Shown: positions 16,627 through 26,515, counted from the stretch's first letter. The stretch: 64,000 nt of DNA from Devosia sp. 1566 (GCF_004005995.1 NZ_CP034767.1:1364001-1428000); one strand, 5' to 3'. Made by a program: numbers and translations. Notes: a model not told the origin generated them from the letters alone.

Positions 16627-17478
16627 ATGATGAATCAGTCGCCCGTCGAAACAGCGCTCAGCCGCGCCATGATCCGCTGGTCCCTGACCCGCTCGCAGCC
16701 GCTTGCCGACACGGCAACCAGCTGGATTTTTCGCGTTGATCAGAATGGACGCAACTTTGCGGTGCTCAAGATCCTGAAGGCGGCGCCCCCAGATGCGGAG
16801 CGCCGCGGAGCGGCGCTGATGGCCTGGTATGGCGGGGAGGGCGCCGCGACCGTGTTTGACTCGCATGGCGACACACTGTTCATGGAATGGCTGGACGGCA
16901 TTCCGCTCGGGGACGCTGTTCGTCGCGGCCACGACGAAGAGGCGACTGTCGCGCTTGCGACCGTGATCGCCAGTCTTCATCGGCCGCGTCCGCAGTCTCC
17001 CCCGGACTTACTTTCGCTACGCGAACGCTTTCAGATGCTATTCGATACCGATGTGCGGGTCTGGCCGCACACTGCCCGGGATCTCTACGCCCGTGCCAGC
17101 GGCATCGCGCTCAAGCTGTTCGACAAACCCAGTGCACAACTCCCGCTACACGGCGATCTGCACTACGACAACATCATCTCGTCGGAGCGCGGATGGCTCG
17201 CCATCGATCCGGTGGGCCTCTTCGGTGATCCGGCTTACGAAGTAGCACCCGCATTCGTTAGCCCCTCCGGCGCCGAAGCGCTGGTTGCCGACCCGCGCCG
17301 CATTTCGGCATTGCTGGACACCTTCGAGGCGCGACTCGATCTTCCCCGCAAACGGGTTTTGGGCTGGGCCGCGGCCCATGCAGCTTTGTCGGCGTCCGTG
17401 AACCTCGCGGATGGCAAGCCCATCACGATCCAACTCGCCTGCCTTCCTAATCTACTCAGCGCCTATGATCAGGCGTGA
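16627..17478 (+). CDS. aminoglycoside/hydroxyurea-type phosphotransferase family protein
   Basis: A 283-residue kinase-like protein of the APH(6)/hydroxyurea phosphotransferase family. The N-lobe has TATSWIFRVDQNGRNFAVLKIL (ATP-binding Lys). The catalytic loop is LPLHGDLHYDNIIS and the metal-binding segment is WLAIDPVGLFGDPAYEVA. Family members phosphorylate aminoglycosides or related hydroxyl compounds, but most chromosomal copies have unknown substrates, so resistance should not be assumed. ATG 16627 is preceded by no strong ribosome-binding site. The imperfect repeat GGTCG-AATCA-CGACC lies at 16590-16604 upstream. Its stop codon lies 17 bases before the next start. Confidence 0.82.
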   Translation: MMNQSPVETALSRAMIRWSLTRSQPLADTATSWIFRVDQNGRNFAVLKILKAAPPDAERRGAALMAWYGGEGAATVFDSHGDTLFMEWLDGIPLGDAVRRGHDEEATVALATVIASLHRPRPQSPPDLLSLRERFQMLFDTDVRVWPHTARDLYARASGIALKLFDKPSAQLPLHGDLHYDNIISSERGWLAIDPVGLFGDPAYEVAPAFVSPSGAEALVADPRRISALLDTFEARLDLPRKRVLGWAAAHAALSASVNLADGKPITIQLACLPNLLSAYDQA

Positions 17479-17495
17479 CTTCAAGGGTTTTCTTC

Positions 17496-17999
17496 ATGGC
17501 TAACCTGACCCGCCGCAGCGCGCTGGTGCTTGCGGGCGCGGCGCTGCTTTCGGCCTGCGCCACCACCGCGCCAATTGTTCCCGCCAGCGGTGGTACCACT
17601 CCCGAAACCTTGTCTGACGATCAAATCCTTGCCGCCATCAACGCGGTGCGCAAAACCAATGGCGCGCCGCCCTGGAGCTATAATCAGCGGCTTGAAACGG
17701 CAGCCCGTTCGCAAGCCCAGCTAATGGCAGCCAAGAACAAGCTCAGCCACGATCTGGGCGTTACCTTGCGCGAACGTGTAACCCAGGCTGGCTATCTCGG
17801 CGCAGTGGGCGAGAACGTTGCCGGCGGCCATCCCAATCTCGAAAGCGCCATCCAAGGATGGATGAATTCGCCTGGGCACCGGTCCACCTTGCTCAGCCCG
17901 AAATTCACTGAGTTCGGCTTGGCTGTGGCGCGCACCGACAAGGGCCGGCTGTATTGGGCCATGATCGCCGGCGGCTCATTCGAGGCTTGGCTCGTCTAG
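17496..17999 (+). CDS. CAP-domain (SCP/PR1-like) lipoprotein
   Basis: A 167-residue secreted lipoprotein. Residues 1-22 form a signal peptide with twin Arg (MANLTRRSALVLAGAALL) ending in the lipobox LSAC. The CAP domain covers about residues 45-165, with LSHDLGVTLRERVTQAGY, the core GENVAGG and GWMNSPGHRSTLLSPKFTEFGLAVA. Bacterial CAP proteins are small extracytoplasmic proteins of mostly unknown role. ATG 17496 has AAGGG 8 bases upstream. The gene ends 10 bases from the convergent glpK stop. Confidence 0.88.
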   Translation: MANLTRRSALVLAGAALLSACATTAPIVPASGGTTPETLSDDQILAAINAVRKTNGAPPWSYNQRLETAARSQAQLMAAKNKLSHDLGVTLRERVTQAGYLGAVGENVAGGHPNLESAIQGWMNSPGHRSTLLSPKFTEFGLAVARTDKGRLYWAMIAGGSFEAWLV

Positions 18000-18009
18000 T
18001 CGCGCAGGC

Positions 18010-19509
18010 CTAAGCCGCTGTGCTAAGCGTGCGCCGCACTGCTGCGCCCCAACCGCTGAGCTTGCTCTCCCTCGTTGAGGGGTCCATTGCGGGCTCGAAC
18101 CGCTGGTCACATAACCAGCCAGCGGCAAAGGCTTCCATGTCGGGCCAAGCCCCGGCGCGCGAGCCAGCGAGCCAAGCCGCGCCCAATGCAGTGGTTTCAA
18201 GGATCGTTGGCCGATCAACCGGCGCATCGAGCACATCCGCCAGGAACTGCATGGTCCAATCAGACGCGACCATGCCGCCATCCACGCGCAGCACGGTCTC
18301 CCCGCCAGTGCTTTTCCAATCCTTGCGCATCGCATCAAGCAAATCGCGGGTCTGGTAGCATACCGCTTCCAGTGCTGCCCGCGCGATCTCGGCTGGGCCA
18401 GTATTGCGGGTCAGACCATAAATGGCGCCGCGCGCCTCGGCATCCCACCAAGGTGCGCCCAAGCCCACAAATGCGGGCACCATGTAAACATGCTGGTTGG
18501 GATCTGCCGACTGCGCCAGGGGGCCAGTTTCGCTCGCCTTGTTCACAAGCTTCAGCCCGTCCCGGATCCACTGCACGGCTGCACCGGCCACAAAGATCGA
18601 CCCTTCCAGCGCATAGGTGGTCTTGCCGTCCAGCCGATAGGCAAGGGTGGACAGCAACCGGTTATGCGACCGTACCAGTTCGGTGCCAGTATTGAGCAGC
18701 GCAAAGCAGCCAGTGCCATAGGTCGATTTCAGCATCCCAGGCTTGAAGCAGGCCTGGCCAATCGTCGCGGCATGCTGGTCGCCGGCAACGCCAAGGATCG
18801 GCACAGCCGCGCCAAACAGCGCCGCATCGGTGCTCCCGAAGTCGTCGGCGCAGTCCTTGACCTCGGGAAGCATCGCTGCGGGAACCCCGAACAACTCCAG
18901 CAGTTCGGGGTCCCAGCGATTGGCGACAATGTCAAACAGTAGCGTACGGGCCGCATTGGTAGCGTCGGTAGCATGCACTCGGCCGCCCGTTAGCCGCCAG
19001 ATCAGAAAGCTATCAACAGTACCGAACAGCACTTCGCCACGTTCGGCGCGGTCACGGGCGCCAGGCACATGGTCAAGCAGCCACCTAATCTTGGTTCCAG
19101 AGAAATATGGGTCGAGCAGCAATCCGGTTCGCTCGGTTACCAGCGCCTCGACGCCGTCCCGCCGCAGCTGCGCACAAACCGGTGCTGTGCGCCTGTCTTG
19201 CCAGACAATGGCATTGGCGATCGGCTTACCGGTATCGCGATCCCAGCAAACCACGGTTTCTCGCTGGTTGGTGATGCCGATGCCAGCTAGCGCCGCCGGC
19301 TCAATTCCGGCCGCTGCAATGGCGGTTTGTGCTGTGGCAAGGACGCTTTCCCAAATGGCCTCCGGATCATGTTCGACCCAGCCATCCTGCGGGAAGATTT
19401 GCGCAAATTCCTGCTGACCGACCCCTCGCACCTGGCAGCTGGCATCAAAAACGATGGCTCGGCTCGATGTGGTGCCCTGGTCAATCGCCAGCACAAAACC
19501 CTCAGTCAT
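18010..19509 (-). CDS. glpK: glycerol kinase
   Basis: A 499-residue FGGY kinase that phosphorylates glycerol to sn-glycerol 3-phosphate in the cytoplasm. The N-terminus [18 protein letters not shown] is the phosphate-binding motif, followed by [24 protein letters not shown] signatures [24 protein letters not shown] and [17 protein letters not shown] are present. It begins 13 bases after the glpD stop on the same strand, with GGGGAGAACGGA in front of ATG 19509, so it is the second gene of a glpDK operon. No glpF facilitator is present here. Confidence 0.95.
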   Translation of the reverse strand: MTEGFVLAIDQGTTSSRAIVFDASCQVRGVGQQEFAQIFPQDGWVEHDPEAIWESVLATAQTAIAAAGIEPAALAGIGITNQRETVVCWDRDTGKPIANAIVWQDRRTAPVCAQLRRDGVEALVTERTGLLLDPYFSGTKIRWLLDHVPGARDRAERGEVLFGTVDSFLIWRLTGGRVHATDATNAARTLLFDIVANRWDPELLELFGVPAAMLPEVKDCADDFGSTDAALFGAAVPILGVAGDQHAATIGQACFKPGMLKSTYGTGCFALLNTGTELVRSHNRLLSTLAYRLDGKTTYALEGSIFVAGAAVQWIRDGLKLVNKASETGPLAQSADPNQHVYMVPAFVGLGAPWWDAEARGAIYGLTRNTGPAEIARAALEAVCYQTRDLLDAMRKDWKSTGGETVLRVDGGMVASDWTMQFLADVLDAPVDRPTILETTALGAAWLAGSRAGAWPDMEAFAAGWLCDQRFEPAMDPSTRESKLSGWGAAVRRTLSTAA

Positions 19510-19522
19510 TCCGTTCTCCCCC

Positions 19523-21019
19523 TTAGCGCCGTTGTGCCAGATAAGCGTCCAGGCGCGCCTTGTCTTCAGCCCCGGTATGCAGCCCCAGCTTGGTGCGGCG
19601 CCACAAGATATCGGCGGAACTCACAGCCCATTCATTGGCAATCAGATAATCCACCTCGCTTTGGTAAAGGTCAGCGCCGAAGTGAGCCCCCAGTTCGTGC
19701 AGTTCCTTGTTGTCCCCAAGGATTACCCGCGCCTTGGTTCCGTAAAGGCGCATCAGCCGCCGGATCATGGTGGCGGGCAGGCGGCTATAGTCCATAGCCA
19801 GGCGCCGCACTTCCGATTCAAACTGCAGCGGCTCGAACTCACCGCCCGGCAGTTTGGACTCCTTGGTCCAACGTGGGCCGCGTTGGCCCAGCACGCTTTC
19901 GATCTTTTCCATGGCGGACTCGGCCAAGCGCCGGGACGTCGTGAGTTTGCCCCCAAAGACGTGCAAGGCCGCTCCGCTGGCCAGATCGCCATCGAGCTTG
20001 AGGACGTAATCCCGGGTGGCTTCCTGGGCGGCGGTGGCGCCGTCGTCGAACAATGGGCGTACCCCGGAATAGGTCCAGACGATATCGGCTTTAAGGACAG
20101 GCAGCGCGAAGTACTCGCTGGCCGCCCGGCAGAGATAGTCGATCTCGCTATCAGAAATAGCGACGTCCTTGGGATCGCCCGTGTAGTCCTGGTCGGTGGT
20201 GCCGATCAGAGTGAAATCCTGCTCGTAGGGAATGGCAAAAATGATGCGCCCGTCGGCGTTCTGGAAGATGTAGCAACGATCATGGTCGAACAGCTTGCGC
20301 ACCACGATGTGGCTGCCCTTCACAAGGCGCACATTGTGAGCGCCGTTGTTGCCCATCGTATTGCCGACCACTTCGTCCACCCAGGGACCAGCGGCATTGA
20401 CCACGAACTTGGCGTGCACAGTCTGCTCGCCATCCGGCCCCGACAGCGTCAGCGTCCAGCCCCCGTTATCCCGGCGCGCGCTGGTGACCTTGGTGCGGGT
20501 GTAGACCGTCGCACCCTTGTTCGCAGCGTCCCGAGCGTTGAGAACGACAAAACGGGCGTCGTCCACCCAGCAGTCCGAATACTCAAAGCCCGTCTTGAAG
20601 CCCGGCTTGAGCGGCTTGCCGGCTTCATCCTTGCTAAGGTCCAGCGTCTTGGTCGGGGGAAGCAGGCGCCGTCCGCCCATATAGTCATACATCGCCAGAC
20701 CCGCGCGCAGCACCACCTTAGGCCTCAGCCCCTTGTGGTGAGGCAAGACGAACCGGAGCGGCCAGATGATGTGCGGTGCGGCCGCCCAAAGGACTTCGCG
20801 TTCGGCCAAGGCTTCGGCAACGAGGCGAAACTCATAGTGCTCCAGATAACGCAGCCCGCCATGGACCAGCTTGGTCGCGGCCGATGATGTACCGGACGCT
20901 AGATCATTCATCTCGGCCAGCATCACCGAAAAGCCGCGGCCGACGGCATCACGAGCAATGGAAGTGCCGTTAACGCCTCCACCGATCACAAAAATATCGA
21001 CTTGCTCTGTTTGGGTCAT
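19523..21019 (-). CDS. glpD: aerobic glycerol-3-phosphate dehydrogenase
   Basis: A 498-residue membrane-associated FAD enzyme that oxidises glycerol 3-phosphate to dihydroxyacetone phosphate and passes electrons to ubiquinone. FAD motif [25 protein letters not shown] at residues 8-28; [17 protein letters not shown] and [11 protein letters not shown] are conserved in GlpD. The C-terminal helical domain is complete. ATG 21019 has GGGAG 6 bases upstream. It is first in the operon with glpK; an inverted repeat at 21067-21085 may be the operator. No glpR-like regulator gene is in the window. Confidence 0.95.
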   Translation of the reverse strand: MTQTEQVDIFVIGGGVNGTSIARDAVGRGFSVMLAEMNDLASGTSSAATKLVHGGLRYLEHYEFRLVAEALAEREVLWAAAPHIIWPLRFVLPHHKGLRPKVVLRAGLAMYDYMGGRRLLPPTKTLDLSKDEAGKPLKPGFKTGFEYSDCWVDDARFVVLNARDAANKGATVYTRTKVTSARRDNGGWTLTLSGPDGEQTVHAKFVVNAAGPWVDEVVGNTMGNNGAHNVRLVKGSHIVVRKLFDHDRCYIFQNADGRIIFAIPYEQDFTLIGTTDQDYTGDPKDVAISDSEIDYLCRAASEYFALPVLKADIVWTYSGVRPLFDDGATAAQEATRDYVLKLDGDLASGAALHVFGGKLTTSRRLAESAMEKIESVLGQRGPRWTKESKLPGGEFEPLQFESEVRRLAMDYSRLPATMIRRLMRLYGTKARVILGDNKELHELGAHFGADLYQSEVDYLIANEWAVSSADILWRRTKLGLHTGAEDKARLDAYLAQRR

Positions 21020-21066
21020 GCTGGGCTCCCGGGAGATTCCCGCCGCTTCTACGCCTTATGTTCGCT

Positions 21067-21085
21067 CATGAAAATGAACTTCATG
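21067..21085. promoter_or_regulatory. inverted repeat upstream of glpDK, possible operator
   Basis: CATGAA and TTCATG are perfect 6-base arms around a 7-base spacer, 48 bases before the glpD start. The adjoining TATGTTCG resembles a half-site of DeoR-type glycerol repressors. Regulator identity is inference. Confidence 0.4.
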
Positions 21086-21176
21086 TGCGTCTTGGAGCCG
21101 CCCGTCTCACTCCCTCGGATTGACCCGACCGCGACGGCAGTCTAGGGCAGGGGACCAGTTTCCAGGTTGCCCGGCC

Positions 21177-22112
21177 ATGCTCGCCATATTCAATGTCATC
21201 GCGCCAATATTCGCGCTGATGGCGCTAGGCTACTGTGCCGTGCGCTTCCGGCTTTTTCCTGCCGAAGGCATCAAAAGCCTGATCGCATTTGTGAACAACT
21301 TTGCGACCCCTTGCCTGCTATTCCACTCCATTCTCACCAGCGATTTTCGTTCCGCCTTCAACCTTGCGATTATCGGCCCGTTTTACCTGGGCGCACTGAT
21401 CTGCTTTGTGGTCGGCATATTCATCGCTCGAAGATTTTTTGTGAACACACCCGGCGAAAGCGTCTCGGTTGGCTTTTCCGGCACCTTCACCAATACAGTC
21501 TTGGTGGGGCTCCCCATCATGCAGCGCGCTTACGGTCTGGACTCGCTGCCGGTCACGCTCTCCATCATCGGCCTGCACGGTGCCATTTTGCTGAGCATCG
21601 GCATGGTGACCATGGAACTGGTCAAGCGGGATGGTCGCTCCTTGGGTAGAACGCTGCTGCTAGCGGCCAAGCGGGTCCTCTCCAACCCACTGATTTGGGG
21701 GATCGCCGGCGGGATGATCGGATCTTTTGCTGGGCTGCAACTGATCGAACCGGCCGATGCATTCTTCTTGATGATGAGCCAGGCGGTGGTGCCCGCCGCC
21801 TTGTTCGGCATCGGCGGCGCCCTGAACGAGTACCGCTTGTCCGACAATTGGAAGCAGGCCGTCGTGGCTTCGCTGATCAAGCTCGTCCTGCACCCCGCCA
21901 TCGCCTATGTGCTTATGGTCTGGGTGATGCGGGTTGATATGGAGATTGCCCGATATGGCATTCTCCTGGCCGCTATGCCGCCCGGCGTTAATGTTTACGT
22001 GTTCGCGACCTACTACAATCGCGGCACCAGCGTCGCGGCGAACACGATTTTGATCGCAACACTTGCCTCGGCGGCTTCCATTTCGGCCTGGTTGTTGATC
22101 CTCGGTCCTTAG
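21177..22112 (+). CDS. AEC-family (auxin efflux carrier-like) transporter
   Basis: A 311-residue inner-membrane carrier with about 10 hydrophobic segments in two repeats. The N-terminus MLAIFNVIAPIFALMALGYCAVRF and the C-terminal ILLAAMPPGVNVYVFATYYN are typical of bacterial AEC (Mem_trans) proteins, some of which move malonate, malate or other carboxylates. ATG 21177 fits the family N-terminus; the longer frame from 21120 adds an unrelated soluble stretch. Divergent from glpD; no functional link is evident. It ends 7 bases before the convergent transglutaminase-like gene. Confidence 0.85.
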   Translation: MLAIFNVIAPIFALMALGYCAVRFRLFPAEGIKSLIAFVNNFATPCLLFHSILTSDFRSAFNLAIIGPFYLGALICFVVGIFIARRFFVNTPGESVSVGFSGTFTNTVLVGLPIMQRAYGLDSLPVTLSIIGLHGAILLSIGMVTMELVKRDGRSLGRTLLLAAKRVLSNPLIWGIAGGMIGSFAGLQLIEPADAFFLMMSQAVVPAALFGIGGALNEYRLSDNWKQAVVASLIKLVLHPAIAYVLMVWVMRVDMEIARYGILLAAMPPGVNVYVFATYYNRGTSVAANTILIATLASAASISAWLLILGP

Positions 22113-22119
22113 CGCTGGC

Positions 22120-23013
22120 CTAGGTGGCGGGCGCTACCGAGAAGCCCAGTACCCGCACGCCATCGCCCAGTGGCACTGCCCGTAAGGGCTGGGTCGTGTG
22201 GGCATCCAACCCCGCAGCCAGTCGCACATGCTGTTCAGTGGGGCAAAGTTGCAGCATGGGATCGAAGCCGATCCAGCCAAGCCGATCGTCAAAAGCTTCC
22301 GCCCAGGCGTGCAGCGCAGTGCTTCCGCCCTCGTCATCCGCAAGATAACCGGTGACATAGCGCGCCGGGATGTTGAGCGCTCGGGCCGCGCCGATAAATT
22401 GGTGGGCAAACTCGCTCGCCAGCGGCAATGACTTGATTGACGCTCCCTCACTTTCAGTCACCTCGGTCAGGCTCTCGCCCATCGACTGCGTCACCCCCCC
22501 GATCGATTGCGTCATGCCTGCCGCGGACATGGACTGGGCCGCCTCGCTGCCCCCGTTCGGGGGAGCCGCCGCATCCTCCACCTCTTGAGGAATAAGAGCT
22601 TCGCCCACCGCCGCCATCAGGCCATGCAGCACCTCCAGTCGATTATTGATGCTGCCTTTGAAGCGACCGAAGATTTCTTCGCTGCCCTGCGTTGACGACG
22701 TTTTGCGCTTGAAAAGACCTGGGACCGGTTCTCCCCCCACGCGCCCCAGAACACCATGCTTGTCAAGGGTCTCGACCACGCCGTCCACCGTGACCACGAT
22801 CTCGCCTTCCGGGCGGCTTTGGTTAACCAGATGCATGATGTTCCCATAGGCGTCGGTAAACCGTGCCGCACTGTCGAGGCCCGGCATGTCCACAGTCCAG
22901 CTCTCGACCTTCTGCCCGACGCCTGATTGCGGCGTGAGCAGCAATTGCATCAGCGCATGCACGGTGCCGGGCGGGGGTGTAATGCTCAAGCGATGATGGA
23001 TGGCGATGCGCAT
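22120..23013 (-). CDS. transglutaminase-like protein lacking the catalytic Cys
   Basis: A 297-residue protein of the transglutaminase-like group that accompanies CP-ATPgrasp and alpha-E proteins. The bacterial N-terminal domain starts MRIAIHHRLSITPPPGTVHA. The core should read C-x-D-F-A-H, but here it is LASEFAHQF, with Ala199 in the Cys position and His204 following at the normal spacing. The downstream His235 (ALHAWAE) and Asp251 (GWIGFDP) are retained. Residues about 145-195 form a low-complexity insert rich in Ser, Gln, Gly and Glu, with a small repeat MTQSIGG/VTQSMGE, directly before the altered site. It is the third gene of a three-gene operon, 33 bases after alpha-E. A binding rather than catalytic role is likely. 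Confidence 0.85.
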   Translation of the reverse strand: MRIAIHHRLSITPPPGTVHALMQLLLTPQSGVGQKVESWTVDMPGLDSAARFTDAYGNIMHLVNQSRPEGEIVVTVDGVVETLDKHGVLGRVGGEPVPGLFKRKTSSTQGSEEIFGRFKGSINNRLEVLHGLMAAVGEALIPQEVEDAAAPPNGGSEAAQSMSAAGMTQSIGGVTQSMGESLTEVTESEGASIKSLPLASEFAHQFIGAARALNIPARYVTGYLADDEGGSTALHAWAEAFDDRLGWIGFDPMLQLCPTEQHVRLAAGLDAHTTQPLRAVPLGDGVRVLGFSVAPAT

Positions 23014-23046
23014 CTGGAAGCCTTTTGTGCCGAGCGATCCCGGGTG

Positions 23047-23997
23047 TCAGTAGAAATTGTAGCTGACCGACATGCACTCGGTGACATGATTGTTGCGGCC
23101 GATGAATTCGTTGAGGAACTCGTGCAAGCCGTGAGCGAAGATCGTGTCCATGGTTGTGTCCTCCACCATGGCACAGAGCTGTTCAGCCGCTTCGTGGCAG
23201 ATCATGCGTTGCCCGTAGACATCCGCCAGCGTGTCCAGCGTGTCCGACATTGATCGTGCGCAATAGACCAGTGACCGCGGCATTTCAGGGCGCAGGATCA
23301 GATAGTCGGCAATGTTGTGGGCCTTGAAGCGGTCCCGATAGAAGTGCTGATACGAGCGGTGCGCCGATGCCGCCCGCAGGATCAGTGTCCATTGCTGGAT
23401 GTCGAGCTCGCCCCCCACCATCGTCGCGCGTGGCAGCAGCACGTAATACTTCATGTCGAGAATGCGCGCCGTGTTATCGGCCCGCTCGACAAAACTGCCC
23501 GCCTGCGAAAACGCAAAACCGTCATCGCGCAAGATAGTGCCCAGCATGGCGCCGCGGAATTCGTGGCTGCGTTGCTTGACCCACTGCAAGAGGCCGAGCA
23601 GCTTGGCGCCGCGCACATCGCTGGGCTTGATCTGGGAGAACTCGAGCCAGGCGGCGTTCAAGCTCTGCCACATGTCGCTGGTGATGGCGGTGCGGACGGA
23701 GCGGGCGTTGGTGCGGGCCGCTTGCAAACATGAATGAACGGATGACGGGTTGTCCGGGTCGAACATCATGAAGTGCGCGACGCTGTCGACATCGGCCTGA
23801 TCGTGCTTGGCGGCGAAGGCTTCGTCGACTTCGGCGGCCTGCATCATCGAGACCAGATGCTCGCTGGCGCCACCTTCGCGCCGCGAGGTAAGGCTCATGC
23901 GATAGCCAACTTCCAGCAGGCGGGCGATGTTCTCGGCCCGCTCCACATAGCGACTCATCCAGAAGAGGTTTTGCGCTGTGCGCCCCAGCATGGTCAT
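23047..23997 (-). CDS. alpha-E domain-containing protein
   Basis: A 316-residue all-helical protein of the alpha-E (COG2307) family, unknown biochemistry. The N-terminus MTMLGRTAQNLFWMSRYVERAENIARLLEVGYRM carries the family's Trp-x-x-R-Tyr-x-E-R-A pattern, and later blocks have FVERADNTARILDMKYY and ARSMSDTLDTLADVYG. ATG 23997 follows the ATP-grasp stop by 4 bases, so the two are tightly coupled. The longer frame to 24039 would overlap the upstream gene and is not favoured. The family occurs almost always with a circularly permuted ATP-grasp partner, suggesting a joint peptide-ligase system. Confidence 0.9.
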   Translation of the reverse strand: MTMLGRTAQNLFWMSRYVERAENIARLLEVGYRMSLTSRREGGASEHLVSMMQAAEVDEAFAAKHDQADVDSVAHFMMFDPDNPSSVHSCLQAARTNARSVRTAITSDMWQSLNAAWLEFSQIKPSDVRGAKLLGLLQWVKQRSHEFRGAMLGTILRDDGFAFSQAGSFVERADNTARILDMKYYVLLPRATMVGGELDIQQWTLILRAASAHRSYQHFYRDRFKAHNIADYLILRPEMPRSLVYCARSMSDTLDTLADVYGQRMICHEAAEQLCAMVEDTTMDTIFAHGLHEFLNEFIGRNNHVTECMSVSYNFY

Positions 23998-24001
23998 GGC
24001 A

Positions 24002-25423
24002 TCAGTCCTCCAGCACCCAGGTGTCCTTGGTGCCGCCACCCTGGCTCGAATTGACGACGAGCGATCCCTCCTTGAGCGCCACGCGAGTCAAGCCGCCCGG
24101 TGTGATCCGCACCTTGTCACCCACCAGAACATAGGGCCGCAAATCCACATGGCGCGGCGCCACGCCATTGTTGACGTAAGTGGGGCAGGTGGAGAGGGCG
24201 AGCGTGGGTTGGACGATGTAATTGTCCGGTCTAGCCAGGATCTTGGCCTTGAACTCCTCCTGTTGTGCCTTGGTAGAGGTCGGGCCAACCAGCATGCCGT
24301 AGCCGCCCGAGCCATGCACTTCCTTGACCACGAGTTCGCCTATATTGGCCAGCACCCATTCCCGCTGCTCGCGATCGGTACAGTTGTAGGTCGGGACATT
24401 GTTCAGCAGGGACTTTTCGCCCAGATAGAACTCAATGATGTCAGGTACATAGGTGTAGACGGCTTTGTCGTCGGCGATGCCGGTGCCGGGCGCGTTGACC
24501 AGCGTTACGTTACCCGCGCGATAGGCGTTGAAGAGGCCGGGAACACCCAGCATCGAGTCCGGACGGAAGGTTAGCGGGTCTACGTAATCATCGTCGATGC
24601 GCCGATAAATCACGTCTACCCGCGTCGGGCCCGTCGTGGTGCGCATATAGACCCTGCCGCCATCGACAAACAGGTCCGGCCCCTCGCACAGTTGGGCGCC
24701 CATCTGGTCCGCCAGGAACGAGTGCTCGAAATAGGCCGAGTTATAGATGCCCGGCGTGAGCACTACGATATTGGGCGAACTGCCGGCCCCTGCAGGCGCC
24801 ACGCTTTCGAGCGTGCGGCGCAGGTTTTCGGGATAGGTTTCCACCGGCGCGACCTTGTAGCGATGGAAGAGGTCCGGAGCCAGTTGCATCATGGCCTCGC
24901 GGTCCTCGAGCATATAGCTCACCCCGGAAGGCGTCCGTAGATTGTCCTCGAGCACATAGAAATCATTGGGACCGACCCGCACGATATCGACGCCGATAAT
25001 GTGGGCGTAAACGCCCTGCGCCGGCTCGAGCCCCATCATTTCGGGGCAAAAGGCGGCGTTCTGGAGGATCAGGTGCTCCGGTACCCGGCCCGCCTTGATG
25101 ATCTCCTGACGATGATAGATGTCGTAAAGAAATGCGTTAAGTGCTCGTACCCGTTGCTCTATTCCCTTGCTCAGCCGGCGCCATTCGGCCGCCGAGATGA
25201 TGCGAGGAATAACGTCAAAGGGGATGAGCTTTTCCGTGCCCTCACTCGAACCATAGACGGCGAAGGTGATGCCGAGCTTGCGGAAGATCGCTTCGGCGTC
25301 CGACTGCATCAGGGGCAGGGCTCGTTCGGGTTGCTCGGCCAGCCACTCGGCGAGAACGCGATAGGGTTCGCGGATCGATCCGTCCGCATTGTTCATTTCG
25401 TCAAACGGCGCTGTGTCGGCCAT
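24002..25423 (-). CDS. circularly permuted ATP-grasp type 2 protein
   Basis: A 473-residue CP-ATPgrasp protein (formerly DUF404/DUF407). Segments typical of the family: AVYGSSEGTEKLIPFDVIPRIIS, EQRVRALNAFLYDIYHRQEI, GVDIVRVGPNDFYVLEDNLRTPSGVSYMLEDR, VKEVHGSGGYGMLVGP (the lid and ATP-binding loop) and LVVNSSQGGGTKDTWVLED at the end. ATP-grasp enzymes join a carboxylate to an amine or thiol; the substrate of this family is unknown. It is the first gene of the trio with alpha-E and the transglutaminase-like protein, all on the minus strand and nearly touching. A 160-base divergent gap precedes it. Confidence 0.92.
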   Translation of the reverse strand: MADTAPFDEMNNADGSIREPYRVLAEWLAEQPERALPLMQSDAEAIFRKLGITFAVYGSSEGTEKLIPFDVIPRIISAAEWRRLSKGIEQRVRALNAFLYDIYHRQEIIKAGRVPEHLILQNAAFCPEMMGLEPAQGVYAHIIGVDIVRVGPNDFYVLEDNLRTPSGVSYMLEDREAMMQLAPDLFHRYKVAPVETYPENLRRTLESVAPAGAGSSPNIVVLTPGIYNSAYFEHSFLADQMGAQLCEGPDLFVDGGRVYMRTTTGPTRVDVIYRRIDDDYVDPLTFRPDSMLGVPGLFNAYRAGNVTLVNAPGTGIADDKAVYTYVPDIIEFYLGEKSLLNNVPTYNCTDREQREWVLANIGELVVKEVHGSGGYGMLVGPTSTKAQQEEFKAKILARPDNYIVQPTLALSTCPTYVNNGVAPRHVDLRPYVLVGDKVRITPGGLTRVALKEGSLVVNSSQGGGTKDTWVLED

Positions 25424-25584
25424 CTCGCTCCGAGGGTAAAGGGCTTGGTCCCATCCTATTCACATTGCTACATATTTGTGACGCGCCGTCCAGCGGGAGC
25501 AAGGGGCCATTTTCGCCAAATCTGGTCGACTCGGCGGGAACCTTTGTCTATTTCTCACCTGGGTTAAGAGCGGGGGGCGAGACC

Positions 25585-26514
25585 ATGACCATCGAAATTC
25601 TGCAAACCAAGAAGCTGCTGGCCAGCTGCGAAGCGGCTCTTGCTGAACGGTTTACCGTGCATAAACTGCACGAAGTTCAGGAACCTGAACGCTTTCTGAA
25701 CGAGGTTGGACCCCGCATTCGGGCCCACGCCGGCAGCGATGTAAATGCCGACCTCATCGCCAAATTGCCCAATCTGGAAATCATCGCCGGCTTCGGTGTT
25801 GGCACCGACAATATCGATCTTGCGGCAGCCAAGGCGGCTGGGGTGCGGGTGACCAATACGCCCGATGTGCTCAATGATGCCGTGGCCGAACTCACCATCG
25901 GCATGATGATTGCGCTGGCCCGCCGCATTCCGCAGGCTGACCAGTTCGTGCGGGCGGGAAAATGGCCGGCGGGCAATATGGGCCTGTTCACCGAACTGAC
26001 CGGCAAGACCGTCGGTATTCTGGGGCTGGGGCGAATCGGCAAGGAGATCGCCACCCGGGCGCAGGCGATGAAGATGCGGGTGGTTTATCACGGCCGCAAG
26101 CGGCAGGAGAAAGAGCCCTATGTGTTCTATCCCGACCTGCTGGAGATGGCCCGCGATATTGACTGGCTGGTGATCATCGCGCCGGGCGGCAAAGGCACCA
26201 ACCGGATCGTGTCGCGCGAAGTGCTCGAAGCGCTAGGCCCCAAGGGCATGCTGGTCAATGTCGCGCGCGGCCCCCTCATCGATGAGCCCGCCATGATCGA
26301 GCTGCTGTCGAACGGCAAGCTGGGCGGTGCAGCGCTGGATGTGTTCGAGAACGAACCTGAGGTGCCCGAGGCGCTGCTGAAGCTCGAAAATGTCGTGCTC
26401 TCGCCCCATCAGGGCAGTGCCACTCATCAGACGCGCGATGCGATGGGCGCGCTGCTGGTGGCCAACCTCGATGCCCATTTTGCCGGCGAGCCGCTGCTGA
26501 GCGCCGTCGTTTGA
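25585..26514 (+). CDS. D-isomer-specific 2-hydroxyacid dehydrogenase
   Basis: A 309-residue NAD(P)-dependent oxidoreductase, probably a glyoxylate/hydroxypyruvate or phenylpyruvate reductase-like enzyme. The Rossmann motif GILGLGRIGKEIATRA is near residues 145-160; the catalytic Arg lies in LVNVARGPLIDEPAM, the Glu in DVFENEPEVPEALL, and the catalytic His in LSPHQGSATHQTR. ATG 25585 is preceded by a G-rich stretch at 25571-25578; an open frame back to 25465 is not like the family. Substrate not determined by sequence. It converges with the AbrB-like gene, with 1 base between. Confidence 0.9.
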   Translation: MTIEILQTKKLLASCEAALAERFTVHKLHEVQEPERFLNEVGPRIRAHAGSDVNADLIAKLPNLEIIAGFGVGTDNIDLAAAKAAGVRVTNTPDVLNDAVAELTIGMMIALARRIPQADQFVRAGKWPAGNMGLFTELTGKTVGILGLGRIGKEIATRAQAMKMRVVYHGRKRQEKEPYVFYPDLLEMARDIDWLVIIAPGGKGTNRIVSREVLEALGPKGMLVNVARGPLIDEPAMIELLSNGKLGGAALDVFENEPEVPEALLKLENVVLSPHQGSATHQTRDAMGALLVANLDAHFAGEPLLSAVV

Positions 26515-26515
26515 T

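Noticed and set aside
16627..17478. Calling the APH-like kinase an antibiotic-resistance gene
   Set aside because: The fold supports phosphotransfer only; chromosomal members commonly have other or unknown substrates.
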